A stretch of DNA of 64,000 bases from assembly GCF_029168945.1 (NCBI RefSeq), contig NC_083607.1, forward strand, positions 31,109,257 to 31,173,256, written 5' to 3'. Origin of the DNA: Cannabis sativa. Its lineage: Eukaryota; Streptophyta; Magnoliopsida; Rosales; Cannabaceae. Below, piece after piece: positions 33,019 through 45,606 of this stretch (positions are counted from its first letter, which is position 1; every line of letters starts with the position of its first letter). A program made the translations under genes and the position numbers. The notes below the pieces were generated by a model, which had not been told where the DNA came from, did no database searches, and was given only the letters and a program-made list of their open reading frames with translations.

Positions 33019-34545
33019 TTACACTCGGCCGTTTGTTTGAGGCCGGGCTACCGCGGAGAAGCTTTTTACCACTCCGTGTTGGTTGCAAAAGTCAGTAAAT
33101 TCCTCGCAATCAAATTGCTTTCCATTGTCTGAGACTATTTTGTGAGGCAAGCCGTATCGACACACTATGTTTTTGATAACAAAGTCCAATGCCTTCTTAG
33201 CAGTTATTGTCTTCATAGGCTCAGCCTCTGTCCACTTGGTGAAGTAGTCCACTGCCACTATTGCATACTTTACCCCTCCTTTTCCCGTAGGTAGAGACCC
33301 GATGAGATCTATTCCCCAGACCGCGAAGGGCCAGGGGCTGGTCATCAAGGTGATCTCATTTGGAGGAGCTCTCTGTATGTTCGCGTACCTTTGGCACGAG
33401 TCACACTTTTGGACATAGTCTATACAATCTTTTTTCATTGTTGGCCAGAAGTACCCTTGCCTCAATATTTTCTTTGAGAGGCTGGGTCCTCCCGTATGAT
33501 CTCCACAGAACCCTTCATGGACCTCTAGCATGATTTGTCTAGCTTCAGGGTCCGATACACACCTTAAATAAGGCATGCTGAGTCCTCTCCGGTAGAGAAT
33601 GTGGTCCATCATTACATAACGATGAGCTTGATACTGAATCTTTCGAGACAGTGCCCTCTCTTGGGGCAACTCACCTATGGTTATGTACTTTATGATGGGG
33701 ACCATCCAGCTGGGTTCTTGCCCAACCGTTTGTGTGGTCTCTTTTATTTTGATGCTTGGCTCTGCCAAGCGTTCCACTGGTACTACCCCCAGTTCTTCGA
33801 TTTCACTGTCCGAGGCTAACTTAGCCAGACAGTCCGCATGAGCATTCTTCTCTCGGGGGATTCTTTCTACTTTGTAGTCCGTGAACTCGTGGAGCAGTTC
33901 TCGGACTATTGCTACGTACGCGGCCATCCGTTCGCCGCGAGTTTGGTATTCTCCGGAAACTTGGTTTACGACCAGCTGAGAATCACTGTAGACTTCCACT
34001 CTCTTGGCTCCTACAGCTTTAGCCAATTTTAGCCCTGCTATCAGGGCCTCATATTCGGCTTCATTATTCGAAGCTACGAAGTTGAATCGGAGTGCCGCCT
34101 GGAGCCGCAATCCAGTAGGTGATATCATAGCCACTCCGGCTCCTGAACCGTTCTCATTAGAAGCTCCGTCCACAAATACTCTCCAAGTGGGGATTGGGGG
34201 TTCCGGTGTATTGGCTGTTGCCTCGGCCTCATTGCATTCGGTGATGAAGTCTGCCAAGGCTTGGCCTTTTATGGAAATCTGGGGCACGTAATGTAAGTCG
34301 AACTGACTCAACTCCATCGCCCACTTGAGGAGTCTTCCGGATGCTTCAGGCTTCTGGAGAACTTGCCGGAGCGGATGATTGGTCAAGATTCTAATCGCAT
34401 GGGCTTGGAAGTATGGTCTCAACTTCCTTGATGCCATCAGGAGGCAGAATACTAATTTTTCAATGACCGGGTACCTTGTCTCGGCCCCTACCATGCGCTT
34501 ACTAACATAGTACACGGGGTGCTGAATTTTTTCTTCCTCCCGACC
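33019..34545 (-). pseudogene. pol: Tat1 double RNase H and integrase core
   Basis: The order is the end of the gypsy RNase H (QHPVYYVSKRM...AHAIRILTNHPLRQVL), a second complete RNase H of archaeal/plant type (WRVFVDGASNENGSGAG, NNEAEYEALIAGLKLA, VEVYSDSQLVVNQV, HADCLAKLAS with all acidic residues), the integrase zinc module (H...CDSCQRYA) and the DDE core (GIDLIGSLP, IVSDNGKQF). The third catalytic residue should follow ARPQTNGRV, but that codon is TAA (33019-33021), one base away from GAA, so the catalytic glutamate itself is replaced by a stop. The RT piece before it is in another frame. Confidence 0.9.
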
Positions 34546-36401
34546 GGTGCGGCGGCGACCGCATGCTCGGAGACGGCCAAGTAAAGGAACAAGTCTTCTC
34601 CAAGGACGGGTTTTGATAGGATAGGAGGTTTGGCCATGTGGTCTTTTAACCTTTTGAATGCCTCCTCGCATTCATCTGACCATTCGAACTTTTGGCATTT
34701 CTTTAGTATGTTGAAGAAGGGTATGCACTTGTCCGTGGATCGTGAGATAAAGCGGCTCCGTGCGGCTACCTTTCCGGTCAAGCTCTGCACGTCCTTATGT
34801 TTCTTGGGGGATGGCATGCCCAAGAGAGCTTGGATTTTCTCCGGGTTCGCTTCGATCCCCCTTTGGCTGACTATGAAGCCCAGGAATTTTCCCGACTTGA
34901 CCCCGAAGGTGCATTTTTTCGGATTGAGCTTCATGCCGTATCTCGGGACGACTTCGAAACATTCTTCTAAGTCGCTTGCATGGCTGTTGCATGCTTTGGA
35001 TTTGACGAGCATGTCGTCTACATATACCTCCATGTTTCGTCCCAGGAGGCTTTTAAACATCCGGTTAACCATTCTTTGATAGGTTGCTCCGGCGTTTTTC
35101 AGTCCGAAAGGCATGACTAGGTAATAGTATACCCCCTTATCGGTCCTGAAGCTAGTGCACTCCTGGTCTGCCGTATGCATTTTTATTTGGTTGTACCCAG
35201 CATAGGCATCCATGAAAGACAGCAGCTTAAATCCGGACGTGGCGTCTACCATCTGGTCGATCCTGGGCAGCGGAAAGCAGTCCTTTGGGCAGGCTTTGTT
35301 TAGATCTGTGAAATCTATACAAACCCGCCAAGTCCCGTTCGGCTTGGGCACCAGGACCGGATTGGCCAGCCATTCCGGATAATACACGTCGCGGATCATG
35401 CCATTGGACAAGAGTTTGTCCACCTCTTTCTCTAAGGCCTCGGCTTTCACCGAGTCGAGCGGGCGTCTCTTTTGCTGTATAGGGGGCATGTCCGGGTTGA
35501 CATTGAGTACATGGGTGATGACATGAGGGCTGATGTCGGTCATGTCTTCTTGGCGCCATGCAAAGATGTCGATGGCGCCCTTCAGTGTTTTTATTATTTT
35601 ATCTTTTTCCTCCGGATCCAGGCTCTTCCCTATCCGGAGTACTTTGGTGGAGTCGTCGTCGCACACTGGTATTTCTTCGACGTCCTCCATTGGTTCCACG
35701 ACCCTTTCGGACCCTATGCGAGGATCCAACTCATCCTCTTCAGCCTTCTCTATCTCAGGGGGCCCCCGGACCATGAGTACTGGTAAGTGGGTGGCAACAT
35801 TGTAACATTGCCTGGCCTCTCCCTGATTTCCCCTCACCGTTCCGACTCCGGCTTCCTGGGTAGGGAATTTTAGGCATAGATGTCGGATTGAAGTAATTGC
35901 ACCAAAGTCGACGAGGGCCGGTCGGCCTAGGATTGCGTTGTAGGCTGTTGGACAGTCTACCACCACGAAGGTGCAATACTTAAATGTGCTCTGGGGGGTA
36001 TCCGGGCATAGGGTAACTGGGAGCCTGACTTTTCCCATCGGGATTAGCGTCGTCCCGTTAAACCCTGTGAGCTGTGATCCACTAGGCGAGAGGTCCCGGT
36101 CGGTCAACCCTATCGCAGTGAAGGCTTCTTTGAAGAGCAAGTTCACGGAACTCCCATTGTCAATCAGGACCCTAGCCACCACCTTATTTGCGATGGGGGT
36201 CTCTATGACCAGCGGGTCGTGATGAGGAAAACGCACCGTCTTGGCGTCTTCCTCTCCGAACGTTATGGGCTGGTCCATTAGCCGGGGCCTTTGAGCCGGG
36301 AATTGAGTAACCTCCCACACCTCACTGTGTCTTGCGGCCTCGGCATATCTTTTTCGCTCCTTGCGAGTGTTTTCTCCGATATGGGGACCTCCGGAGATCA
36401 T
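34546..36401 (-). pseudogene. pol: Tat1 protease and reverse transcriptase
   Basis: The protease active site is VLIDNGSSVNLLF (DNGS, the Tat form of D-S/T-G), with the flap and ILGRPALVDFGA helix motif downstream. RT motifs are all present: VLVPKPNGTWRVCIDFTDLN (fingers), LPRIDQMVDATSG, FMDAYAGYNQIKM, FGLKNAGATYQRM and the catalytic VYVDDMLVKS; the start of gypsy RNase H follows (EDLFLYLAVSEHAVAA). The frame is lost near 34545, where CGGG stands in a place the protein needs CCGGG. The upstream join with gag is also out of frame: the pol frame extends above the ATG at 36399-36401 into a segment overlapping the gag tail. Confidence 0.92.
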
Positions 36402-36403
36402 GG

Positions 36404-36694
36404 CTACCCGTCCATTAGGCCGGGGCGGTAGCCCGGGGATATGCTGGGTGTCACTGCGGAGCGGTGAGGCAATACTCCTGCTGTACCCCCTGGCGTTCCC
36501 GAAGGCATACCCCCGGCCACCTGCCCTGGATTAAGGTGGGGCAACCTATTTTTGATCCACTCATAGAGGTGGCCCAAACGGATCAAATTTTCAATCTCGT
36601 CTTTGAGATTTTTACACCCATTGGTGCTATGACCAATGTCGTTGTGGTACTCGCATCTTTTACTCGGATCTCTCCGGGAGCTGTCTTTGTACAA
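36404..36694 (-). pseudogene. gag: Tat1 gag tail with zinc-finger module
   Basis: It continues the gag frame after a TAG at 36698-36700. It carries CEYHNDIGHSTNGC, the C-H-H-C style module that replaces the usual zinc knuckle in Tat gags, followed by LKDEIENLIRLGHLYEWI and a glycine/proline tail. It terminates at 36404-36406 in the wrong frame, so a one-base shift somewhere in about 36430-36500 separates it from pol. Confidence 0.85.
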
Positions 36695-36697
36695 CGG

Positions 36698-38470
36698 CTA
36701 GGGCCTCCGGTAGTGCGTATTTTGCCTAGTGGCAAAATATACACGTTCCTGAGAGTCCGTGAGCTCTGTGTACTGAGTATATTGGGGTGTGTACCCCTTC
36801 TTTTGGCGCTTCTCTCCCGTTCGGGTGCTGCCCTTGGAGGACCTTTTGCTCCTCGACCCCTGGGTAGGGCCTGTTAAGCTAGCAGTCGGGGCAGCCTGTG
36901 AAGGAGTTCGTCCATTCACCCCGGACGGGTTGCCGTAATGGGAAGATGCCGGTGCCAAAGCTTGACCCTGGCTGTATCCGGGAGTAGCGGAGAACTGTAT
37001 GCCACTTACCGGTGGAGTTGCGGTCGGGACAGTACCCGAGGGCGACACTCCTGGCATGTATCCTGCTATCCCGGTGGGATAGTAGCCTCCGTAAGCCACG
37101 ATCTGGGCTTCTTCGAGGTTAATATATTTTTGGACTCGCTTCTGGAAGTGTTGAAGGCTAGCAGCGCCTTCTTGCTGCAACTCGTTCCAGAAGGGAGTCC
37201 CAGTGCGGATTCCTGCTTGGAGAAGCGCAAGTTGTTGTCCGTCGTCGACCTTCTTGGTCTTCGAGGCTTCCTCTTGGAACCTCTTGATGTAATTCTTCAA
37301 GGTCTCGGTGGGCAGTTGCTTGATGTTGGTCAAGCCACTAACCTCCAAGTTGACCTTCCTGGCAGCGACAAATTGTCTCCGGAAGTTGGTTTGGAGTTTG
37401 TTCCAGCAACCCACCGATCCTGGTTCCAATTTTTTGAACCATTCCTCTGCTGATCCGCTCAGAGTGAGGGGGAAGCACAAGCATTTGGCGTCATTGCTGA
37501 CCCGCATGACTGTCATGACACGGTTGAACCGTGACAAGTGATCACTGGGGTCGGAGTTCCCAGTATATGCCGCCATTTCGGGCATCTTGAAGTTTTTAGG
37601 GAGCTCCGCCTCCAGGATATGTTTGGCACAAGGCTCCCGATCCTCACTGTCCGAGTCGGAGTCGTCTCCCTTCTGCCTCCGGGAGACTCGAGCAATATCT
37701 TTTCGGAGTATGGCAAGTTCCGCCATAATCCCTTCGTTTACAGTACCCGAGGAGACCACGGGCCTGTATCTTTTTTGGTCAAGGTGATCCCGGAGGTCGC
37801 CTTGATTCCCATTGATTTGATTTCTCAGATCAATGGGAGGACATCTATGTCCTCTTCTTCCTCTACCCCCTGGTTCCTGGTGCACGGAAACGCTTTTCCG
37901 GTCCCCTCGATCCTGAGGGTCAAGACTCCCTCTTTGGGGCTTGCCCCTCTGCGGACCTTTCCCTTTAGGGAAATCTGAGCGGACCCTTCGCGGATCCTGC
38001 ACCTTTTTCTTTCGCCCAGGGGTAGAAGTAGGGTTTTTTGTTTGGTTTTCCTCAGCAGGGTGCCTTATAGGGCTAGGCTCCCTAGGTCTTTGCTGCTGGG
38101 AGTTAGGCGAAGACGTCGCTGGCTCCCCATCGAGCCCAGCTGCCATCGCCTTGGGATGTACGTGAATACCAGCTGCCTCCATGGCTTTCTGCATGGCTAG
38201 CATCACTTCCTGCATTTTTTGATTTTGCACTTTCTGAGCTTCGATCTCAGTTTCATGATCGATAGCTTTTTGTCTAAGGAGCACCAACTCCGAGTAGCTT
38301 CCTCCGTCATAGGCATACTCGTCGAGGTGTTCCTCGTAGTTCTCGTCGGGAACTATCTCTTCTTCTTCTTCCTCAGACTCCTCTGCTGCCCTTGAGGCTA
38401 CATCTTCCTCATTGGGATCTTGAGCGTCTTCTAGAGGGCGAGGATGACGTGTAGCTCTTGTCTCCACCAT
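36698..38470 (-). CDS. gag: Tat1 gag (capsid)
   Basis: This is a 590-residue open frame from ATG 38468-38470 to TAG 36698-36700. The N-terminus is acidic (EESEEEEEEIVPDENYEE), followed by a coiled segment (KAIDHETEIEAQKVQNQKMQ), a long basic, proline-rich linker (GKGPQRGKPQRGS), then the capsid domain near residues 290-460 (MAAYTGNSDPSDHLSRFN, LSGSAEEWFKKL, LRRQFV-like FRRQFVAARK, LKNYIKRFQEEASK). A glycine/serine/proline-rich tail precedes the stop. The stop separates it from the zinc module, so the protein is probably a truncated gag; whether the TAG is a mutation or is read through is not visible. Confidence 0.85.
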   Translation of the reverse strand: MVETRATRHPRPLEDAQDPNEEDVASRAAEESEEEEEEIVPDENYEEHLDEYAYDGGSYSELVLLRQKAIDHETEIEAQKVQNQKMQEVMLAMQKAMEAAGIHVHPKAMAAGLDGEPATSSPNSQQQRPREPSPIRHPAEENQTKNPTSTPGRKKKVQDPRRVRSDFPKGKGPQRGKPQRGSLDPQDRGDRKSVSVHQEPGGRGRRGHRCPPIDLRNQINGNQGDLRDHLDQKRYRPVVSSGTVNEGIMAELAILRKDIARVSRRQKGDDSDSDSEDREPCAKHILEAELPKNFKMPEMAAYTGNSDPSDHLSRFNRVMTVMRVSNDAKCLCFPLTLSGSAEEWFKKLEPGSVGCWNKLQTNFRRQFVAARKVNLEVSGLTNIKQLPTETLKNYIKRFQEEASKTKKVDDGQQLALLQAGIRTGTPFWNELQQEGAASLQHFQKRVQKYINLEEAQIVAYGGYYPTGIAGYMPGVSPSGTVPTATPPVSGIQFSATPGYSQGQALAPASSHYGNPSGVNGRTPSQAAPTASLTGPTQGSRSKRSSKGSTRTGEKRQKKGYTPQYTQYTELTDSQERVYFATRQNTHYRRP

Positions 38471-38533
38471 TGTTGTGAAGTCAAATGCTTGTTATGTAGC
38501 AGCTTTCCTCAGCTCTCAATGAAAGCACCAAAA
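38471..38533 (-). other. Tat1 leader and primer-binding site
   Basis: On the - strand the LTR end CGGTCAACA is followed by TTTTGGTGCTTTCATTGAGA, the likely primer site. It is not the initiator-Met type; I do not assign the tRNA. Only about 60 bp separate LTR and gag ATG. Confidence 0.65.
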
Positions 38534-39315
38534 TGTTGACCGAGGTTTTGGACAACTATTAAAATATGATTATAATAAAGAGCTGTAAGAAAGTGAGATG
38601 AAGATTTTTTACGTGGTTGGGGCGTTAATGAGCCTTAGTCCACGAGCCTCTGTTATTAATGGATGTATTTAATACAGATTCTACACTTGAGAGAATGTCT
38701 TTCTCTTAAATACAGAGAATGTTCTTGGTGAGTATTTTCTCTTCTTGCTCTTTTGCAAACCAAGAACTCTCGACCCCATTAAATGAGCTTTGAGGGGGTA
38801 TTTATAGTGTTTTGGTGGGGTAATCCCTAGAATTGTTCTTACACATGTATCTGTAAGTATCCATAAAGTTGGGCATTTCCAATGAATATACCATGGGTGA
38901 TGCATGGTCAAATCCCTAGGTGCTGTAGGGCTTTTATGAAGAATGTCCTTTTTGCCTTGTGATTGACGTGACTCTTCGCAGAGTAGCCGTCGCTAGACTT
39001 AAATGATCATTACTGTAGCGCTGCTATTCGGGGGTTGTGTCGTCAGACTTTATTGCGTGTTACAGTCTCAACACGCTTCCTCCCATGCAGCATTAAATGC
39101 AACTTGATTGCTCGGGAGAGACCTGACATATCCCGGAGAGCCTTCACGCTATACTAGCTTCCTGGAGTACCTTGTACTCTGGGTGCCTCCTCCGGGACCC
39201 ATGCTAACAGCGCTTCCTTGTGGCGCACAAAGACTTAGTAAATGTTTACAAGTTATCTGATCCACGTGTCCTCTCTCGACTGGTACACGTATTTTGGGCG
39301 AATTCTGGAGCAACA
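38534..39315 (-). repeat. 5' LTR of Tat1 (right copy)
   Basis: The LTR is 782 bp, TGTTGACCGAGG to GGAGCAACA. Transcription of gag-pol would start here: TATAAATA on the - strand lies at 38799-38806. Confidence 0.95.
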
Positions 39316-39320
39316 GATTC

Positions 39321-41901
39321 TTTTTTAAAAATGACAACACTTGTTATCGATTGACTAGCTTGAGGCATCATAATTAGTTCATCTAATTGTAACAAAATAA
39401 TTCAATATCATTTAAAAATTTATTATAATAAGAGAATTTAAAATTGTGTAAAAAGAAGTTTAATTTTTGTAAAAAAATAAATTTTATTGTAAATATTATA
39501 ACTAAATGACTTCATTTTTAAAATAATTCAAGTGAGGATTTAAATATAAATCAAAAAAATTATTTATAAATATTAATTGCTAGAAGATATTTTTTTAAAT
39601 ATTTAATTAATTATTTTAAGAAAATAGTTAATTATAATTAATTAATTCTAAAAAAAGAATGTTTACCTATTAGTAACCTGCTATTATAGGTCAAAAAAAA
39701 AATGTAACCATGATAGTTACAATAAAAATGTAACCATTGAATAGTCACCCTATATTATATTATCTTATTAGAAATTTATATATTTTAAATTTTGAATAAA
39801 CTTGAAATTTGAAAAATTGGTTAGATATTTTTGATTTTAAGTTAGAATTTTGGAAATTTAGGAGTTTGTTATTTTTTAAATTTTTTCAAATATTCTCTAA
39901 CAACCTAAATTTTAAATTCTATAAAGATATATTTTAAATTTTAAATTTTAAAATATAGATATCTTAGTCTACTTTCCAGATTATCTGTTACTTGTTTTTG
40001 GTTTGTATTGTTTGATTATTTAATTATTTATTCAATTTTTTTTTACAAACCTATTATTTATTTGATCTAAATTACTATGATTAACTTGTTGACAGATCCA
40101 ATGATCTGACTTTAATCATAGTTCAATTGTCAATAGATCTTATAAATAATTTGTAACAGGTAAATTTTACAATTTCTTTCATCTGTGTAAACCGAGTAAC
40201 ATGATAGGGCCCATCCAAATTATTTGACCCGTGTGAGCCTATATGTTTTCTTTTGGGCTTAGATGCATATAGGAAGCCCATTTAAGTTTTATTAATTAAA
40301 TGGACTAGGTTGCTAAAATAAAATTTTACTTAAGTAATTTTATTTATGCCCAATTAGAATTGGGCTTATTCAATTAATAACAATTATTTATTTAATGGTT
40401 AAATTCATCTCCTTTGGGCCTTGTGTGAGAGTTAGGGGGCCTTTTTAGTGGGTACGACATACTGAACCCAACCCTCCCTCAAATGAACCACCCTAATTGT
40501 GAAGGCCCATTTACCTTATTTAAATAATTGTATTAGGTTAATTATATTAGTCTAACCTAATTAAAATTGAATTAACAACATAATTAACTTTAAAATATAT
40601 GAAATTTATTTTTCATTGAATATTTTAAAGTTAATTTTAAAAAAACACTTAGTTAATTCAGATATATTCTAGATAGTAATTTCCAATGACTAATTATATT
40701 TTCTAATATTTAATTAGGAAAATATTTTAAGTTGAAAATTAATTATTTATTAATTCGTTTTGTATCAACTTAATTAAGAATTTTTTTCCTAGTATTAAAT
40801 TAGAATTAATAATTAAGTTTATTTTATACTTGATTATTTAATTCTTGTATTTAATGCATTTAATTAAATTAAAAATTGAATATTTAAGTTGATCTCATTC
40901 TTGATACTTAAATATTATTATTTTTCAGAATATTTAATTAAATAGAAAATTATTTTAAGTTAGAAATTTTAATTTCAGGACAACTTAAATTTGAATAATT
41001 TTCAAAAATATATTTTATTTTTATTTTATTAATCATTTTTTTACATAGATTCGAAAATTGCATTTTTTTTATTTAAATGCAGAAAATTTTGAATTTTTTT
41101 TGAAAAATAGATTAAAGTTGAAAATTACTTATTTTAATTAATTTTAGACCAACTTAAATCAATATATTTTTCATTTAAATGATTAATTAAAATAAATGAA
41201 CTAAAATATATTATAATTAGAAAATAAACTAATTATATGTCAATGAAACTCTAGATAGTTATTGACTGTTTGCTTGAATTATTTTTCTAGTGATATTTAA
41301 TTAATTAGAAAATTAATATTTAAGATGATTTTAATCATGATACTTAAATATTTGACAATTTTCTTAATATTTAATTAAATAGGAAAAATTATATTTATGT
41401 TGAAAATTAATTTTAAATTAATTTTGGACCAAAATAAAATTAGAATAATTTTTCAGGATTTATTTTATTTTATTTTATAGCATTTTCGAAATTGTATTTA
41501 TTTTAAATACATTAATTTTTGCAATGCAATATATATTTATAGAAAATTAAACTTGAGTTGTAAATTAATTATTATTTAATTTTGACACAACTTAAATTGA
41601 ATAATTTTCGAAAATATTTATTGAAAATTATTACTAAGATGGAAAATAATTTAATTTATTTTTCAGATCATCTAAGTATAATTTCTATAAATATTATACA
41701 TTAAAATTTATATTTAGAATTTTGTTCTAAATTGGAAAATTTAATTATATAAATATATATTTAAAATAAATTGACTCAAATAAATATTAGAAGAAATTAC
41801 ATTAAATAATGAGCTTTATTTTAGGATATTCTATCTCCATTGTTGGTTCTACATAGTTCTTATTTTAGTGAGTAATTCTACCTAAATGAGGAACGTTCAT
41901 T
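39321..41901 (+). other. Element C leader, second part
   Basis: This is AT-rich non-coding sequence that continues the C leader after Tat1 and is collinear with A up to about 3935 (shared landmarks: GATCTGACTTTAATCATAG near 40105, GGGCCTTGTGTGAGAGTT near 40420, CTCCATTGTTGGTT near 41836). It breaks off at GAACGTTCAT (41900), next to the D LTR remnant. Confidence 0.75.
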
Positions 41902-42178
41902 CACAGCATACAGTACCTCAATCATAGTTTGGAAGACTATGAAGGATCACATCCAGCTGAAGGACATTCGGACTCAGATCTTGATTATACTCTGCTACAG
42001 ACAGGAATCAAGGGTTAGAGATCTGAGTGGAAGGAGATACTTAATTCCGCTGCCATCACTGTAAGTTATTCTTAACTTTTATGTGTTTTTGTTTATCGTT
42101 TTAGAAGTTCATATTTAGGTTGTTAAATCAACATACTTGTGAGTAGATCTAAGATCCTGGTAAAATATAATTCCAACA
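41902..42178 (+). repeat. 5' LTR remnant of element D
   Basis: These 277 bp match the last 277 bp of its 3' LTR (49911-50187) and end in CCAACA. Confidence 0.9.
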
Positions 42179-42197
42179 ACTAGCACCAGAGCCATGG
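42179..42197 (+). other. Primer-binding site of element D
   Basis: ACTAGCACCAGAGCCATGG directly follows the LTR; it is the counterpart of 916-934 with one further change. Confidence 0.75.
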
Positions 42198-45100
42198 TAA
42201 TTGATTTGCTTGCAAGAAATTTTGACTTAAAACGATTTGTTTGTGATTTGGATGGTTTCAGGGTGTGTCAGATTGTTGTTTGATTGATGTTTGTGAATTC
42301 TGGAAAAAATATTGATTATCTGTATCTGAAATTATTTTTATTGGATAGTTTGCAAAATTCTAAGCAATTTATTTTTTTACAGAACTCGATTTCGATTTAA
42401 TTTGAATTAGTTATAAATTTTTGAAAATCGGGAAAAATCAGGGTGGTGATCACCTACCCACGCGCACGGAAGGGCTGCTTGCATCCTCCCAGCGCCGAGG
42501 AAACTCGGTAGATCACCTTCTCTACGCGCGCGGGTGGTATGCAACACATACCATCCGTACAGCGTGCAATTTTTCTTCGTTTTCTTCGATTTTTCATGCT
42601 ATTTCATGGAATTAACTTCCAATTTTTTGTGTAGTTTTGTATTTTGATTTAATTTTTCAATTTTCAAATATGATAAATAAATTAATTTTATTTTTAAAAT
42701 TAATTATAGATATTAGTGTAATTTGAATTTGAAAATAGGTTAAAATCAAATTTTGATTACCTCTTTTCTTATTTCTTTAAAATTTGATTATTTTATCTTA
42801 TTTTAAATATAAGGTCACAAATTAAATTTTTTTAAAAAAATATATTTTTTTTTTGTATTTTGACCTTATTTAGAATAACATTACTATAATCATGGTATTT
42901 TAAAAAGGGGAAATAAGATATTTTTGTTAACTTTTAAATTTTGTTATTTTTACTTAAATTAAATTGTAAAATCAGAAAAGGGTATATTTACCATTTTTTA
43001 TTTTATTGAAAATTTAATTTATTAAATAACATGAAATTTAAAAGGAAAGTTAGCAAATTTATTTTTGAAATGATATTTAGGTTATTTAAAACCTAATTTT
43101 TTTCAAAATTTTAGGTTTAATTTTAAATATTAATTTTAAAAACCGAAATTTATTTTTTAATTATATTTCGAAATAAAGTTTAATATTTTAAAATTAAATA
43201 AATCCTACATCCAACTATCCAAATCTAACATGTTGCAGGAGTATGTGTTTTAGATTGTTTTTAAGTTTTCTAAAACCTATTATTGCTTGATCTAAATTGC
43301 CATGGTTAACTTGTTGAGAGATCCAATAATATGATTTTAACCCATGGTTCAATTGTCAATAGGTGAAGTAAATAAATAATTTGTAACAGGTAAATTTTAC
43401 ATTCTTCTTTCATTTGTATATGACCTAGAAACATGATAGGATCCATCCAAATCTGTGTGCCTGTGTGAGCCTATATGTTTAATTTCTGTTATAGACACAT
43501 ATAGGTTATTGTTGCTAAATAAAATGTCATAACTTGATAGATTTTATTTAGGCTCATTTAGTTAATGGGCCTATTCAATTAATAACAGTTGTTCATTTTA
43601 AGGTTAAATTCCTCTCTTTTGGGCCTTGTGTGAGAGTTGGGAGCCTTAGAAGTGGGTACGACATACTGGAACCCAGCCCCCCCCTCACATGAACAACCCC
43701 AATTGTGAAGGCCCATTTCCATGATTAGGATAACTGTGCTAGGTTAATTAAATTAGTTTGACCTAATAAAATTGAATAGCAACATAATTAATTTCTTTCT
43801 TCAAAATTAATTTAAGAAAAACATAGTTTGTAAAATATTATTTCTAGATGAACTATTTTTATTTTTCTTGTATTTAATTAAATAAAGAATTTTAACTAAA
43901 TAGATTCTTTCTGAAACTTACTTTTATTATTTCATTAAATATTCCTATTTAAGTTATAAATTAGTTATTACTGATTTTCCTTATTAACTTGAATTTGAAT
44001 ATCTTTTAAATTTAATATTAAGTTGAGGAATTCTAGGAATTGGTTATTGAAGATTCTTAAAAGATATTTTTTTAAGTTGGTTTTAAACTGAGAATGGAAT
44101 ATCTTTAAATTAGGTAGTTACCACCTAATTTTGATATTTAATTAAATTTTATTTGGAAAATTTTAAGTTGCAAATTATAGATTCTTTCAATAATAACTTA
44201 AATTAGATATTTTCCAAATCTTGAAAAGATACTTAGTTAAATTGAGATATTTTCTAGATAGTTATTTCTAAATTAATTATTATTTCTAGTATTAAGATGG
44301 AAATTAATAATTAAGCCTTCTCTATACTTAATTATTTATTTCTTGAATTTAATACATTTAATTAAATTGAAAATTAAATATCTAAGTTCATTTTCATAAT
44401 GATACTTAAATATTGTTATTTTCATAATAATTAATTAAATAGAAAATTATTTTAACTTGGGTATTTTCATAACAACTTAAATTTGAATAATTTTCAAAAT
44501 ATATTTTATTTATTTTATTAATCATTTTTCAAAATTGCATTTGATTACGCAAGATGATTTTGAATTTATCTTGAAAGATAGATTAAAGTTGTAAATTAAT
44601 TATTTTAATTAATTTTGAATCAACTTAAATGAATGATCTTTTCATTTAATGATTAATTTATAATAAATGAACTAAAATATATTATTAGAAATTGATATTA
44701 ATTAGTCAAGAAAATCTAGATTGATAGTATTCTTGTTTGAAGTATTTTTTCTAGTAAAGATTGATTTATTTTAATGTATTTCGAAAATTGTATATTTTTG
44801 GAAATACAATATATATATTTGTAGAAAATTTTAATTTGAGTTGAAAATTAATTTAAATTAATACAACTTAAATTAAGTAATTTTCTTAATATTTATTGGA
44901 AAATTAATACTAAGATGGAAATAATTCATTTTATTTTCTTAACCATCTGAGTTTAATTTTATAAATATTAAATTAAATTTTATTTAGATTTTTATTCTAA
45001 ATTTAAAATTTAATAAATATATATATATTTAAAATAAATAAATAATAGAAGAAAATACATTTTAAATAATGAGCTTTATTATTATTAAGATATTCGATCT

Positions 45101-45606
45101 CCATTGTTGGTTTTACATAGCTATTGTTTTAGTGAGTAATCCTCCCTAATGGAGGAACGTTCATTAGCAAGTTAGCACCGTTTAATCTCGAAAGATAAGT
45201 ATATTTGTAAGTTTTTTATATTAGTATTGATCACCCTAATGGTTGCGACTGTATAAGACTTACAAACGTATGAAACAATGGTAGAAGCTCATAAAATAGG
45301 AATGACCTTGACTCTCGCCTAAACGGGACAACGTCGGATTCTCTTTTCGATCGAATAAAAGGTTGGTAGAATGTTTGTCATTTCAGATGAGCTGACAACT
45401 CTATTCAATGGATGATAGCTTTGAATCTCGCCTAAACGGGACACTGATATCAGTTTGTTGAAAACCTTGGAAATTATTTAGGATTGTATTTTTTTAGTAT
45501 TTTCCCTAGTCATTCCTACTTGCTATGTGCTAATAATTTCTGAATAAGATTTTGTGTTAAACAATAATTGATTTCTATTTATTTTCTTGTAGTATCCTGA
45601 ATTGCA
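42198..45606 (+). other. AT-rich leader of element D
   Basis: It is non-coding and collinear with the leader of A, including the hairpin island (42445-42552) and a pyrimidine-rich TTTTCTTGTAG (about 45580-45591) that could be a 3' splice site just upstream of the gag ATG. Confidence 0.7.
42445..42552 (+). other. GC-rich hairpin cluster in element D leader
   Basis: GGTGATCACC (42445-42454), GCCGAG-GAAA-CTCGGT (42494-42509, closed by a G-U pair) and GGTATG-CAACA-CATACC (42536-42552) preserve three of the four stems of element A despite base changes. Confidence 0.6.

Larger units (their letters stand above)
26987..39320 (-). mobile_element. Tat-type Ty3/gypsy element with antisense gene (Tat1)
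   Basis: The element is 26992-39315 (12,324 bp), with target duplication GATTC at 26987-26991 and 39316-39320. Each LTR is 782 bp; by eye they differ at about 12 positions (about 98.5% identity), so the insertion is recent compared with C and Tat2. On the - strand it has gag (36698-38470), a zinc-finger piece, PR-RT, double RNase H and integrase down to 32473. On the + strand a spliced antisense gene spans about 28206-32004. A dual RNase H and an antisense ORF between pol and 3' LTR are known marks of the Tat lineage (Grande and Retand types). Confidence 0.96.

Noticed and set aside
35472..36222. + strand ORFs opposite Tat1 PR-RT
   Set aside because: They mirror the conserved protease/RT frame on the - strand and have no domain of their own.
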